Assembly (NCBI RefSeq): GCF_012913485.1
Contig: NZ_CP051774.1
Span: forward strand, 1,426,001-1,490,000
Reading direction: 5' to 3'
Source of the DNA: Luteolibacter luteus
GTDB lineage: Bacteria; Verrucomicrobiota; Verrucomicrobiia; Verrucomicrobiales; Akkermansiaceae
Length of the DNA stretch: 64,000 nt
Position 1 is the stretch's first letter; the number at the start of each line of letters is the position of its first letter. Below the pieces are notes generated by a model. It worked only from the letters and a program-made list of their open reading frames with translations, was not told the DNA's origin and did no database searches. Shown here one piece after another: positions 17,388 through 27,375 of this stretch. The translations under genes were made by a program, and so were the position numbers.

Positions 17388-17882
17388 ATGAAAACGCCAT
17401 TTCTGATCCCCCTTCTCTCCCTCGGTCTCCTGCTCGGCAGTTGCACCCTTCCCGGACACGAACCTTCCGGTCAGGTGCGGGATTCCGGCTTGGAAGCCGA
17501 GTCCAGCCAGATCGCGGCTCGCTTCTTTGAAGGGCTGAAGGACGGTCAGGACAGCGTTTACTGGCCGCTGATGTCGCCGGTGCAACAAAGCCCGGGTCTG
17601 AAGAAGGAGTATAAGGAAATCGAGCCGGCGATGGCTGGTTTCGTTTCCTGGACCTCCCAGCCGAAGGTGGACACGATCCGCAGCCTCAGCGCGACCACCC
17701 AATTCCCGGGCCCCTTCTATGTGGTGGAGCGTCTCGCCAAGTTTTCCGACGGCAAGGCCTGCCTGATCGCAATCGTGGAATTCGACCGCGGAAACAATGG
17801 TTATGTGAACTCGATCTACCGCGGGGACACCCCGGCCGAAGCCCGCGCCGAGCTGAACTCCGCGCTGTCCGAGGCACATTGA
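17388..17882 (+). CDS. Lipoprotein of unknown function
   Basis: The 164-residue product has a clear lipoprotein signal ending L-G-S-Cys19. The mature part looks like a small alpha/beta domain: AARFFEGLKDGQDSVYWPLM, then LKKEYKEIEPAMAGF, then WTSQPKVDTIRSL. It has a C-terminal strand set FYVVERLAKFSDGKACLIAI. The arrangement resembles NTF2-like or DUF4019/DUF3887-type domains, but I cannot assign a family. It lies 42 bp upstream of the helicase gene, with which it could be cotranscribed. Confidence 0.75.
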   Translation: MKTPFLIPLLSLGLLLGSCTLPGHEPSGQVRDSGLEAESSQIAARFFEGLKDGQDSVYWPLMSPVQQSPGLKKEYKEIEPAMAGFVSWTSQPKVDTIRSLSATTQFPGPFYVVERLAKFSDGKACLIAIVEFDRGNNGYVNSIYRGDTPAEARAELNSALSEAH

Positions 17883-17924
17883 TCCGCGGTTGCTTCCGTT
17901 TTCCGGTTTTCCCGCAAGCTGCCG

Positions 17925-20462
17925 ATGATCCTGCTCGACCCCGCGAAGCTCTCCAATCCGACCTCTAACGACGAGATCCTCAGCGTCTTCCTCGACTATC
18001 TGATCGAGACCGAAGTCGAGCCGTATGATCACCAGGAACAGGCCATCCTCGAGCTCTTCGCGGGGAACAACGTGATCCTCAACACCCCGACCGGTTCGGG
18101 GAAATCCTTGGTGGCCTTGGCGATGCACTTCCGTGCCATCTGCCAGAACCGCCGGTCCTACTACACCGTGCCGATCAAGGCGTTGGCGAACGAGAAATTC
18201 CTCTCGCTCTGCCACGTCTTCGGCCCGGAAAAAGTCGGCATGATCACGGGCGATGCCACGGTGAACCCGGGCGCGCCGGTGATCTGTTGCACGGCGGAGA
18301 TCCTCGCCAATCTGGCCCTGAGAGAAGGGTCACAGGCCCAGGTGGACGATGTGATCATGGACGAGTTCCATTATTACTCGGACCAATCGCGTGGTTTCGC
18401 CTGGCAGGTTCCCCTGCTCACCTTGCCACAGGCTCGATTTCTCCTGATGTCTGCCACCATCGGCGAGACAGCTTTCTTCGAGGAGACCCTCACCAAGCTC
18501 ACGGGGGCCCCGACCACTCTGGTAAAGTCCGAGCAGCGCCCGGTGCCGCTGGAGTTTCTCTACAGCGAGACACCATTGGAAGAGAAGGTCGCGGAGCTGG
18601 TGGAAGACGGGAAGGCTCCCATCTATCTGGTCCATTTCACCCAGCTCGCCTGCGCACAGACCGCGCAGAACCTGATGAGCTCCAACTTCTGCACGAAGGA
18701 GGAGAAGCAGCACATCGCGGAGTTGCTGCACGACGCGAACTTCCGCAGCCCCTACGGCAAGGAAGTCTCCAAATTGCTGCGCCACGGGATCGGCATCCAC
18801 CATGCCGGCTTGCTGCCGAAGTATCGGATCCTCGTCGAGAAGCTCACCCAGCGCGGCCTGCTCAAGGTGATCTGCGGCACCGACACGCTGGGCGTGGGCG
18901 TGAATGTCCCGATCCGTACCGTCCTTTTCACGCAGCTCTTCAAGTTCGACGGTAGCAGCACGAAGACACTCGCGGTCCGCGATTTCAAGCAGATCGCCGG
19001 ACGAGCCGGTCGCCGCGGCTTCGACACCAGCGGCACCGTAGTTGCACAGGCGCCGGAGCACGTGATCGAAAATCTGCGGCTGGAGAAGAAGGCTGCATCC
19101 TCAGGCAAGAAGAGCTTCGTAAAGCGCAAGCCACCGGAGAAGGGCTTCGTGAATTGGGACGAGAAAGGCTATCGCCGTTTGATCGATGCGCCGCCCGAAA
19201 AACTCGTCTCCAGCTTCCAGGTGCAGCACTCGATGCTCCTCAATGTGCTCAGCCGCACGCATGAGGATGGCTGCGAGGCCCTGCGCAAGATCATCAAGGA
19301 CAGCCACGAACCTCCCGCGAAGAAGAAGGCGCACAAGAAACGCGCCTTCCAAATTTTCCGCGGGATGGTGGAAGGAAACATCCTCCGCATCATCCCGCCC
19401 ACGGATCGCCGCGGACCGGCGAAGGTCGCTCTCAATGTGGAGCTGCAGGAAGATTTTTCGATGAACCAGGCGCTCGGGCTCTATCTGCTCGATGCGATTC
19501 CGAAGCTCGACCGCGAGTCCCCCGACTACGCGCTGAACGTGATGTCCTTGGTGGAATCGATCCTGGAAAATCCAGAGGTCGTCCTGCGCCGCCAAGTCGA
19601 TCTCTTGAAGGGGGAACTGATCGCCCAGCTAAAGGACGATGGCGTCTCCTACGAAGAACGCATGGAGCGCTTGGAAGAAGTGGCGTGGCCCAAGCCCGGC
19701 AAGGATTTCATCTACGATACCTACAACGCCTTCGTGGCCGAGCGGCCATGGATGAAGGAAGCAGCGGTGCGCCCGAAGTCGATCGCCCGCGAGATGTTCG
19801 AGCACTGGCAGTCATTCGAGGACTATGTGAAGACCTACGGCTTGGAGAAGAGCGAGGCCGTCCTGCTTCGCCATCTCTCCGAAGTCTACAAGGTGCTCTC
19901 CCAAACGGTGCCGCCGATGGCGAAGACCGAGGAGTTGGTCGAAGCGGAGGAATACCTTGAGGACATTCTCCGGAGCGTGGACTCCAGCTTGCTCGATGAA
20001 TGGGAGAAGCTGAAGAACCCGGAGTATGTCCCGGAGGCGGAGAAGCCGATCGAGGAGCGCAGGAAGGTGCCCTACACCCGGAATCGTCCGGCGCTGACAC
20101 GTGCCCTGAGAAATGCGGTCTTCACTTTGATCAAGGGCTTCGCCGAAGAAAACACCGCGGCAATCCTTTCACAGGTCGAACCGAACGATTCCGCCGGCAG
20201 CCCTTGGACCACGGCGAGGATCGAAGCCTTGCTCGATGATTATTTCGCGGATCACGGGCGCATCCGGCTCGATCCCGAGGCACGTGCCGCGAAGCACCTG
20301 CGAATCGATGACAACGAAACCCGCAAGTGGCAGGTCGAACAAGTCATCGTGGACGCGGACGAGCTGAATGATTGGTCTCTTAAGCTCATTGTGGATTTGG
20401 ACCGCAGCGATCACGAACTGCGGCCCGTGCTCGTTTTGGAAGGGCTGCAAGCCATTGGTTAG
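17925..20462 (+). CDS. Ski2-like DEAD/DEAH-box helicase with DUF3516 C-terminus
   Basis: The 845-residue ATP-dependent superfamily 2 helicase probably acts on RNA. The Q region is EPYDHQEQA. Walker A is TPTGSGKS (54-61), motif Ib is [10 protein letters not shown], motif II is DEFH (146-149), motif III is MSATIG (175-180), and motif VI is [22 protein letters not shown] and [15 protein letters not shown] are typical of Ski2/Mtr4-type enzymes. The region beyond about 400 is the long helical DUF3516-type extension. In bacteria this family is common in Actinobacteria and Verrucomicrobiota; its substrate is not established. It stands as a single gene, with the GDPD genes starting 122 bp downstream. 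Confidence 0.9.
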   Translation: MILLDPAKLSNPTSNDEILSVFLDYLIETEVEPYDHQEQAILELFAGNNVILNTPTGSGKSLVALAMHFRAICQNRRSYYTVPIKALANEKFLSLCHVFGPEKVGMITGDATVNPGAPVICCTAEILANLALREGSQAQVDDVIMDEFHYYSDQSRGFAWQVPLLTLPQARFLLMSATIGETAFFEETLTKLTGAPTTLVKSEQRPVPLEFLYSETPLEEKVAELVEDGKAPIYLVHFTQLACAQTAQNLMSSNFCTKEEKQHIAELLHDANFRSPYGKEVSKLLRHGIGIHHAGLLPKYRILVEKLTQRGLLKVICGTDTLGVGVNVPIRTVLFTQLFKFDGSSTKTLAVRDFKQIAGRAGRRGFDTSGTVVAQAPEHVIENLRLEKKAASSGKKSFVKRKPPEKGFVNWDEKGYRRLIDAPPEKLVSSFQVQHSMLLNVLSRTHEDGCEALRKIIKDSHEPPAKKKAHKKRAFQIFRGMVEGNILRIIPPTDRRGPAKVALNVELQEDFSMNQALGLYLLDAIPKLDRESPDYALNVMSLVESILENPEVVLRRQVDLLKGELIAQLKDDGVSYEERMERLEEVAWPKPGKDFIYDTYNAFVAERPWMKEAAVRPKSIAREMFEHWQSFEDYVKTYGLEKSEAVLLRHLSEVYKVLSQTVPPMAKTEELVEAEEYLEDILRSVDSSLLDEWEKLKNPEYVPEAEKPIEERRKVPYTRNRPALTRALRNAVFTLIKGFAEENTAAILSQVEPNDSAGSPWTTARIEALLDDYFADHGRIRLDPEARAAKHLRIDDNETRKWQVEQVIVDADELNDWSLKLIVDLDRSDHELRPVLVLEGLQAIG

Positions 20463-20584
20463 AAAGACCGCGGGGCGGAAGAGCGCACTGCTTCAAGAGA
20501 ATTGGAAGAAAGCGCGTGTCGAAAACGTTGCAATGCTTGCCCCTGCTTGCGCGGCGTGGTCTGGCATTCATCCGAAAACACGAC

Positions 20585-21397
20585 ATGAAACTCCGTCTTT
20601 CCGCAGTGCTCTTGCTCGCTGCCCTGCTTTCCCAGCCTTCTTTCGCCCAAGAGAAGAAACCCTTCCACTTCGCTCATCGCGGCGGCGCCTACGAGTTCGA
20701 GGAGAACACGCTCTTCGCATTCCGCAGCAGCTACGACAAGGGCATCCGTGGCTTTGAGACGGACATCCGCATGACCAAGGATGGCCAGCTGGTGATTCTT
20801 CACGACGACTCGCTGGACCGCACTCACAACGGCAAGGGACCAGTGGAGAATCTGGATTCCGAAGCAGCCAAGGGTATCACTTCCAAGAAGCAGAACGAAC
20901 CACTCCTCTTCCTAGCCACTCTTCTTGATTTTCTGGCCGACAAGCCCGGCCTCTACGTCGAGTTCGAGATGAAGACGAGCAACAAGACGCTCTACCCGGA
21001 CGACAAGATCGAGGACTACACCAAGAAAGTTTACGAACAGATCACCGCAAGGAAGCCCGCGAATTCCACATGGGTCTTCACCTCCTTCGACCAACGCCCG
21101 CTGAAGGCGATCAAGAAGATCAACCCGGATGCAGAGATCATGCTCATCAAGGGCGGCCCGCTGGACAAGGAGTTGATGGAGGCAGCCAAAGGCATCGGTT
21201 CGCACCGGATCGCCTGCAAGATGGAAGGAACGACCCGCCTCTCCGTGCAAGAAGCACAGAAGCAGGGCTTCATCGTCACCGGTTGGCCCGGCCACGATCT
21301 CAATGACTACTTCTTGGGCCTCGGCTTGGGAGTGAACGCGATTTGCAGCGATGTGCCGGTGATGTTCCAGGAATACATCGACAGCAAGAAGCCCTGA
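20585..21397 (+). CDS. Secreted glycerophosphodiester phosphodiesterase (first copy)
   Basis: The 270-residue product has a signal peptide (MKLRLSAVLLLAALLSQPSFA). GDPD enzymes hydrolyse glycerophosphodiesters to glycerol-3-phosphate and an alcohol. The TIM-barrel catalytic residues are visible: His31-Arg32 in FAHRGGAYEFEENT, Glu58 and Asp60 in GFETDIRMTKDG, and His73 in ILHDDSLDRT. The barrel ends with the typical GFIVTGWPGHDLNDYF and ICSDVPVMFQEY. The ATG at 20585 is chosen because it opens the signal peptide; the frame is open further upstream. It is followed 11 bp later by a second, divergent GDPD gene, so the two form a phospholipid-scavenging pair. Confidence 0.9.
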   Translation: MKLRLSAVLLLAALLSQPSFAQEKKPFHFAHRGGAYEFEENTLFAFRSSYDKGIRGFETDIRMTKDGQLVILHDDSLDRTHNGKGPVENLDSEAAKGITSKKQNEPLLFLATLLDFLADKPGLYVEFEMKTSNKTLYPDDKIEDYTKKVYEQITARKPANSTWVFTSFDQRPLKAIKKINPDAEIMLIKGGPLDKELMEAAKGIGSHRIACKMEGTTRLSVQEAQKQGFIVTGWPGHDLNDYFLGLGLGVNAICSDVPVMFQEYIDSKKP

Positions 21398-21408
21398 GCT
21401 CTTTCACC

Positions 21409-22344
21409 ATGCGCCCTCTACGCCACCCGGTCTCAGCCGGTCTTATCGCCTTCTTCATCGCAGACACAGCCTACGCGGACATTGCTTCGATCGTGGAATC
21501 TTATCGCGATTCCGAAAGCGGGCGCGTCCTCATCGCCTGCCATCGCGCGGGCTACCTCTCGGAAGATGGCAAGCACTTGCCGGAGAATTCCGTCCCGGCA
21601 ATTCAGGAATCCATCCGCGCCGGAGCCGAGATCCTGGAGATCGATCTTGCACTGACTTCGGACGGCGAATTGGTGCTGATGCACGACACCAAGCTCGATC
21701 GCACCACCACCGGAAAAGGCCCGGTATCCGAGCTCACCTTGACCGAGATCAAGGAACTCCATCTCCGTGATCCCGATGGCAAGGTCACGAAAGAGCAAAT
21801 TCCCACGTTCCGCGAGACGATGGAACTGGTGAAGGGCAAGGCGATGGTGAACCTCGACAAGCTACCCGTCACGGACCGCAAGAAAATGGACGCCGCGATG
21901 AAGGTGCTCCGTGAGACAGGCACCTTGGATCACGCCATCTTCAAAGGTTCGACGTCTCCGGACGCAGTCACGAAGGCCCTGAAGCGCTACCCCGAGAAAT
22001 TGGACTACATGCCCGTGGTGGCCAACGTCTCAGCCTCGGAAGTAATCACCACTCTCGACACGCTGAAGCCGGAAGCGATCGAGATCGTCTTCAAGGACGA
22101 GAACTCCGGGATGCTTTCTCCCGAGGTCCTCGCCACCGCAAAACGCCACGGGACCCGGATCTGGATCAATTCCCTGTGGGCCAGCCTCAATGCGGGGCAC
22201 GAGGACGCGAAGGCTCTCGCCGGAGACATCGAGGGTTCCTGGGGATGGATCCTCGACCACGGTGCCACGATCATCCAAACTGACCACCGCGCTCCCTTGG
22301 CCAAGTATCTCGAGGCTGCAGGCAAGCGGCCCAAGGCTCCGTAA
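21409..22344 (+). CDS. Secreted glycerophosphodiester phosphodiesterase (second copy)
   Basis: The 311-residue product has a signal peptide ending near ADTAYA. His45-Arg46 (ACHRAG rather than the usual HRGG), Glu77 and Asp79 in ILEIDLALTSDG, and His92 in LMHDTKLDRTTTGKG match the GDPD active site. WGWILDHGATIIQTDHRAPL closes the barrel. It is only distantly similar to its upstream neighbour, so they are an old duplication or two independent recruits with different substrates. The ATG at 21409 lies 11 bp after the first gene's stop. A weak hairpin (GGCCG / CGGCC) follows the stop at about 22356-22371. Confidence 0.9.
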   Translation: MRPLRHPVSAGLIAFFIADTAYADIASIVESYRDSESGRVLIACHRAGYLSEDGKHLPENSVPAIQESIRAGAEILEIDLALTSDGELVLMHDTKLDRTTTGKGPVSELTLTEIKELHLRDPDGKVTKEQIPTFRETMELVKGKAMVNLDKLPVTDRKKMDAAMKVLRETGTLDHAIFKGSTSPDAVTKALKRYPEKLDYMPVVANVSASEVITTLDTLKPEAIEIVFKDENSGMLSPEVLATAKRHGTRIWINSLWASLNAGHEDAKALAGDIEGSWGWILDHGATIIQTDHRAPLAKYLEAAGKRPKAP

Positions 22345-22436
22345 CAAAGCTTCCGGGCCGCACTCACGGCCTTAAAAAGCGAAGATTACGTAAGTTTCCG
22401 GAGCTCCGGCACGCCATCTGATAGAGGCCGGGGACC

Positions 22437-25031
22437 ATGAGTCCCCAGCCGCCCCCGCCATTGCCAAACGGGGGTATTCCCGGCATACCGGAGGCGATGT
22501 CCGTCGCGGCCACTCCTCGGAACTCCCTGCCACCCGGCTACCGCCGCGGTGCTTGGGACGAAATGATCGCTGCCGACGGCTCGGTGAATCCGTCGTGGTC
22601 ACAGATCTCCTCCTGGCTCGGCGGGCTCTCGCCGGAGCAGGCCATGGCCACCAGCAATGAAGTCCGCCGCCTCCTTCGGGAAAATGGCGTGACCTACAGC
22701 GTCCACGGTGCCCCCGATGGCGAGCACCGTGCTTGGCAGCTCGATGCCGTGCCTTGGGTCGTTTCCGAGCAGGACTGGAAGACCATCGAAGCCGGCCTGA
22801 TCCAACGGGCGGAGCTGTTGGACCACATCCTCACCGACCTGCATGGCGAGCAGAAGCTGATCACCGGTGGCTGGTTGCCACCGGAACTCATCCATGCGCA
22901 CCGCGGTTACCTGCGCCCCTGCCACGAGATGCGTCTGCCCTCGAAGCGCCAGCTGATTCTCTACGCCGCCGACCTTGCCCGAGGACCGGATGGCCGGATG
23001 TGGATCGTCAACGACCGCACCCAAGCCCCTTCTGGCTTCGGCTACGTGGTGGAAAATCGGGGCGTGATGACGCGGGCTATGCCGAAGCTTTTCCATCGCA
23101 CCGGAGTGCGACGCCTCGCGGGTTTCTTCCGCAGCCTGCGGGAGATGCTAGAATCCTTCCCCGCCCACGCCGGGGCGCGCGAGCCACGTGTGGTGATCCT
23201 CACCCCGGGTCCACAGAATGAGACCTATTTCGAACACGCCTTCCTCGCCTCCTACCTCGGCTATGCGCTGGTACAGGGCGATGACCTGACAGTGCGCGAT
23301 GGCAGCGTGTGGCTGCGCTCGCTCGGCGGTCTGGAACCGGTGGATGTGATCGTGCGCCGAGTTGATGCTTGGTTCAGCGATCCACTCGAGTTGAAAGAGG
23401 ATTCTCAGCTTGGGGTGCCCGGTTTACTCGAAGCGATGCGTGCAGGAAATGTCGCGGTCGTGAATCACCCCGGCAGCGGCGTTCTGGAGAACCCGGGCCT
23501 GATGGCCTTCCTTCCCGGAATCTCTCGGCATCTGCGCGGCGAAGAATTGATCCTTCCGGCGGCCGCCACCTGGTGGTGCGGGGAAAAGCAGGCACGCGAG
23601 ACCGTGCTCTCGCGTCTCGACAAGATGGTGGTGAAATCGATTCACCGGGCACCGACTTTCGGAACGGTCTTCGGCGGCAACCTGAGCGAATCGGAGCGCG
23701 CGAGCTTGCGCGATCGCATCCTGGCCAATCCGGAATGCTATGTCGGCCAAGAGCAAGTGGGTTTCTCGACCCAGCCCTGCCTGAATGGCAGCAGCATCGA
23801 AGCACGGCGTGGGGTGCTACGTGGTTTCGCCACCTCGACCACGGACGGCCGCTACATCGTGATGCCGGGTGGACTCACACGCATTGCAGCAAGCCAGGAT
23901 GCATTGGTGGTTTCCAGCCAGCTTGGTGGCACCTCCAAAGACACTTGGGTGCAAGGTGCCGACACCGAGCCTTTCGTCAGCCTGTGGAGCGAAACCGAAC
24001 AACTTCAGGCGGAGCCCGATGCCCGCAACGTCCCAAGCCGCTCCGGCGAGAACCTGTACTGGACCGGCCGCTATGCCGAGCGCGCTGAAGGAACGGCCCG
24101 CCTCCTGCGCCGGGCCGTAATGAGCTGGGTGGAGGCTATCGGGGATGATGACGACCAGCTTCGCCGCCACCGTGAGATCCTGATGGGTGGACTGCTTGGT
24201 GTAACAAACGCCGCACCGATTCATCCGGAAGAAGCCTTTGCCGCCGTGAGTGACGAGGATGAAGTCATCTCCCTGCTCACGGAGCTCAAGCGGCCCGGAT
24301 CGCTTACAGGAATCCTGCGCTACTTCCGGAATTCCGCCTACGCCGTGCGCGATCTCTGGTCTCCTGACTCATGGCGCGTGATCGAAGCGGTGATCCGTGA
24401 ATGGGTGGAAGACAACCAACTCCCGGGCAAGGAGCTGGATGATTACACCGATCCTCTCAACCGTCTGATCCTCCATCTCACCGCATTGCTCGGGCTGAAT
24501 CTGGAAAGCATGACCCGCGATGCGGGCTGGCGCTTGCTCGACTCCGGCCGTCGTATCGAGCGGGCGCAGTTTTTGCTTTCAGTAATCCGAAACTTCCTCG
24601 TGGAGAGCCGTCCGCCCGCGGAGGAGCAGTTGGTGATGGAAACCGTGCTTGCGGCGTCGGACAGCCTTGTGACCTATCGCAAACGCTACCGGACGCACCC
24701 GCGGCTCGAGCTGGTGCTGGAGCTTCTTCTGCTTGAGCCGAACAACGCACGTTCGCTGCTCTATCAGATCCAGCGCCTCGCCGGGAACATCGAGGGTCTG
24801 CCACGCCAAGAACAAGGCGCGCGACTTACTCCGGAGCAGCGCTTGCTCGTGGACACCACCAGCCGCTTGCGACTCGCCGATATCTCGCAGCTTGTCCAAG
24901 CCACCGGCAACCGGCGCAGAAAACTGGAAGCCTTCGTCGATCAGATGGGCAGCGCGCTCTACCAACTCTCAACGGCGCTGACCCTGACCTATTTCCGCCA
25001 CGCCGACCGGCCACATTTCCTTCGAGGCTAG
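22437..25031 (+). CDS. Circularly permuted ATP-grasp / alpha-E fusion protein
   Basis: The 864-residue fusion combines two families usually encoded separately. About residues 75-525 form a circularly permuted ATP-grasp type 2 domain (DUF404/DUF407): LDHILTDLHGEQKL, GWLPPELIHAHRGYLRPC, LILYAADLARGPDGRMW, NDRTQAPSGFGYVVENR, VVNHPGSGVLENPGLMAFL. About residues 535-855 form the alpha-E (DUF403) helical domain: SGENLYWTGRYAERAEGTAR, then LGLNLESMTRDAGWRLLDSG. Published genome-context work on such ATP-grasp, alpha-E and transglutaminase gene groups predicts ATP-dependent peptide-bond formation and tagging or processing. A transglutaminase gene begins 15 bp downstream, which fits that pattern. The substrate is unknown. 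Confidence 0.9.
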   Translation: MSPQPPPPLPNGGIPGIPEAMSVAATPRNSLPPGYRRGAWDEMIAADGSVNPSWSQISSWLGGLSPEQAMATSNEVRRLLRENGVTYSVHGAPDGEHRAWQLDAVPWVVSEQDWKTIEAGLIQRAELLDHILTDLHGEQKLITGGWLPPELIHAHRGYLRPCHEMRLPSKRQLILYAADLARGPDGRMWIVNDRTQAPSGFGYVVENRGVMTRAMPKLFHRTGVRRLAGFFRSLREMLESFPAHAGAREPRVVILTPGPQNETYFEHAFLASYLGYALVQGDDLTVRDGSVWLRSLGGLEPVDVIVRRVDAWFSDPLELKEDSQLGVPGLLEAMRAGNVAVVNHPGSGVLENPGLMAFLPGISRHLRGEELILPAAATWWCGEKQARETVLSRLDKMVVKSIHRAPTFGTVFGGNLSESERASLRDRILANPECYVGQEQVGFSTQPCLNGSSIEARRGVLRGFATSTTDGRYIVMPGGLTRIAASQDALVVSSQLGGTSKDTWVQGADTEPFVSLWSETEQLQAEPDARNVPSRSGENLYWTGRYAERAEGTARLLRRAVMSWVEAIGDDDDQLRRHREILMGGLLGVTNAAPIHPEEAFAAVSDEDEVISLLTELKRPGSLTGILRYFRNSAYAVRDLWSPDSWRVIEAVIREWVEDNQLPGKELDDYTDPLNRLILHLTALLGLNLESMTRDAGWRLLDSGRRIERAQFLLSVIRNFLVESRPPAEEQLVMETVLAASDSLVTYRKRYRTHPRLELVLELLLLEPNNARSLLYQIQRLAGNIEGLPRQEQGARLTPEQRLLVDTTSRLRLADISQLVQATGNRRRKLEAFVDQMGSALYQLSTALTLTYFRHADRPHFLRG

Positions 25032-25045
25032 AGCCCACCGCTACC

Positions 25046-25924
25046 ATGCAATACCGCATCCGCCACCGCACGCTCTATCGCTACGATGTGCCGGCGAACC
25101 TCTGTCACAATGAGGCACGATTGAAGCCGCTCGACCTGCCGGGGCAGCGCTGCCTTTCGTGGAAGTTGAGGATCGAACCGGAGCCTGAATTTCACCGCAG
25201 CCGTGTAGACTCTTTCGGAAACCACATCGACTACTTCTCGATCCAGCGCCCGCATCCGGAACTGATTATCACGGCGGAGAGCGAGGTGGAGGTGATCGCA
25301 AACGGCCAACTCTCGCTCGAAGCGGGCGGCCCGTGGGAACAAGCGCGGGATCGCTTGCTAGCCTCGAAAGATCCCGCCTCTCTGGAGGCGAGGGCTTTCA
25401 CTCTTTCCTCGCCATTGATTCCCACGCTGCCGGAGCTTGCAGCTTTCGCGATGCCCGACTTCACACCCGGACGTTGCATCATCGAAGCGGTGTCGGCGTT
25501 CAATTCGAGGATCTTCAAGGACTTCAAGTTCGATCCGGATTTCAGCACAATTGCCACGCCAGTGCTTGAGGTTCTGGAGAACCGCCGCGGCGTCTGTCAG
25601 GACTTCGCGCAACTGATGATCGCTTCGCTAAGATCCATCGGTCTACCCGCGCGGTATGTTTCGGGTTACCTGGAGACGCTGCCACCGCCGGGCAAGGCAA
25701 AGATGGTGGGTGCGGATGCCTCGCACGCCTGGGTTTCGGTCTTCGTGCCCGGACAGGGATGGATTGATTTCGATCCGACGAATAACCTGCGTCCAGCCGA
25801 GAGGCACATCACGGTGGCAACCGGAAGAGACTACCGGGATGTCTCACCGTTGAGGGGTGTAACTGTTGGTGGTGCGAGCCATCACCTGAAGGTGTCGGTG
25901 GATGTGATGCCGCTACAGAAGTAG
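25046..25924 (+). CDS. Transglutaminase-family cysteine protein
   Basis: The 292-residue cytoplasmic product has the bacterial transglutaminase-like N-terminal domain (YRIRHRTLYRYDVPANLCHN) and a transglutaminase core. The catalytic triad is Cys184 in RRGVCQDFAQL, His227 in ASHAWVSVF and Asp243 in FDPTNN. Such proteins can be proteases, amidases or crosslinking enzymes. It is 15 bp downstream of the ATP-grasp/alpha-E fusion and is presumably its partner in one operon. It ends 2 bp before the convergent GTPase gene. Confidence 0.9.
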   Translation: MQYRIRHRTLYRYDVPANLCHNEARLKPLDLPGQRCLSWKLRIEPEPEFHRSRVDSFGNHIDYFSIQRPHPELIITAESEVEVIANGQLSLEAGGPWEQARDRLLASKDPASLEARAFTLSSPLIPTLPELAAFAMPDFTPGRCIIEAVSAFNSRIFKDFKFDPDFSTIATPVLEVLENRRGVCQDFAQLMIASLRSIGLPARYVSGYLETLPPPGKAKMVGADASHAWVSVFVPGQGWIDFDPTNNLRPAERHITVATGRDYRDVSPLRGVTVGGASHHLKVSVDVMPLQK

Positions 25925-25926
25925 GA

Positions 25927-27375
25927 CTACTTCTCTTCCGCTTCTTCGAGCGATTTCACGAGCTCCGCAAATACCTCCGGCTCCTTGCCGCGATCCGGCG
26001 AACCCTTGAGGCAACTTGCGAACCACTTTTGAAGCAGGGATCGCCGATCGGAAGGAAAGTTCCGCACCAAGCTATCCTGCTCGGACACTTCCAAGGCCGC
26101 AGTGTCGCGTTTGCCATGCGCCCTTGCCAGAATGCCGCGATGACGGACGAGCATCGAGTCTAACAAGATCCATGAGAAGTTCAGGCTCTCTGGCGGGCCT
26201 ACAACCATCGCCTGCCCGTCGCCACGGAGCTTACCGAGTCCACCGCCAATCACCCTGAGTTCGGGCAAGGCGCCACCCTTGAAGAAAGCCATCGTCCCAC
26301 CACCAAGCGCACCGATGACCGTACCGGCCCCCAGGCTGTGAACGCCGACACCGAGATCGAACACGGCACCCGCGGCACCCCCGGCGACTGCACCTGCGGC
26401 AGCAAGCTGCCAACGGCTGAGTCCCCACTTTTGCCAAGTTTCAGCGGTTGCGAGATCAAGGCCGGCATGGCGTTCCGGATCCACATCCAACTTGATCAGA
26501 TTGTGGCGATAGATCTTCAGAAGCTTCTTCAAGCAGGTTAGCTCCAGATCGCCGAGCTTCTTGAAATAGCGCTCCTCCAGCTCCGCTTTCTTCTTCTCCG
26601 ACCGGGAAGGCACACTGCGGTCGCGCACATCGATCGGTTCGCTCACCCGAAGCGTCAGGGATTTTTCGAGGAAATCGAGGATCGCTTCCGCCGCTTCCTC
26701 GCGGCGGTCATGCATCTCGTTGTCCATCGCCTCGATCACGCGACGAATGTGAGAGGCGTGATGTTCTTCGATTTGCAGCAGCACTTCGAGCAAGCGCTTC
26801 CGTTCATCGAAGCGCGCGTCATGAGCATGGAAAGTCCGGACCAGATTGAACGAGGTGCCAAGGCGCTCGCGCCATTCGCGCTCCAACTCCGGGGAGGGCT
26901 CGGCCTGAGGGTTCAGGAGTGCGAGCCGCGGGCGTCCGGTCCAGCGCAGGATTTCGATCTCAGCCAGAAAGGTATCCCGCAGCGGCTTGCAGGGATCAAC
27001 CACGTAGATGACCCCCGCACCTTCCACGAGCGGCTCCAACAAGCGGGCCTCGTCTGGAAAGCGTTGGCGGCACTCCTTGGTAAAGCGCGCGATCTCCGCC
27101 GGGCCGGGCACTCCATTGCCCGCGAGCTTCTGGATCTCGCGCATCGCCTCCACGGGTTGTTGGAAACCGGGGGTGTCGAGAAACCTCAACAACTCCTCGC
27201 CATCGTAGCGTACCGGCAGGGGCAGGACGTCGGTGGTTTCCCCGGGCGTGGCGCTGATGCGCAACAGCTCATCGTCGTCAATTTCCAACAAGGTCGCCAA
27301 GGTGGCGCTCTTGCCAGCATTTACCCGGCCGACAACCGCGAAGGCGGGAATCTCTTCGCTCAACCAGGTGCCCAT
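25927..27375 (-). CDS. GTPase with DUF3482 domain
   Basis: The 482-residue product is a P-loop GTPase. G1 is GRVNAGKS (16-23), a switch region follows with ATPGETTDV, G3 is FLDTPGF, and VVDPCKPLRDTF and RLALLNPQ follow. After about residue 260 comes a helical DUF3482 region containing a glycine/alanine-rich hydrophobic hairpin (AAAGAVAGGAAGAVFDLGVG) that could insert into the membrane. This family is normally found beside DUF2868 proteins, as here. Its start overlaps the end of that gene by 16 bp. The role of the pair is not established; a membrane-stress or transport function is sometimes assumed. Confidence 0.87.
   Translation of the reverse strand: MGTWLSEEIPAFAVVGRVNAGKSATLATLLEIDDDELLRISATPGETTDVLPLPVRYDGEELLRFLDTPGFQQPVEAMREIQKLAGNGVPGPAEIARFTKECRQRFPDEARLLEPLVEGAGVIYVVDPCKPLRDTFLAEIEILRWTGRPRLALLNPQAEPSPELEREWRERLGTSFNLVRTFHAHDARFDERKRLLEVLLQIEEHHASHIRRVIEAMDNEMHDRREEAAEAILDFLEKSLTLRVSEPIDVRDRSVPSRSEKKKAELEERYFKKLGDLELTCLKKLLKIYRHNLIKLDVDPERHAGLDLATAETWQKWGLSRWQLAAAGAVAGGAAGAVFDLGVGVHSLGAGTVIGALGGGTMAFFKGGALPELRVIGGGLGKLRGDGQAMVVGPPESLNFSWILLDSMLVRHRGILARAHGKRDTAALEVSEQDSLVRNFPSDRRSLLQKWFASCLKGSPDRGKEPEVFAELVKSLEEAEEK

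Noticed and set aside
17157-18215. 352-codon minus-strand ORF across the lipoprotein and helicase start
   Set aside because: Antisense to two genes with clear motifs; no domain seen.
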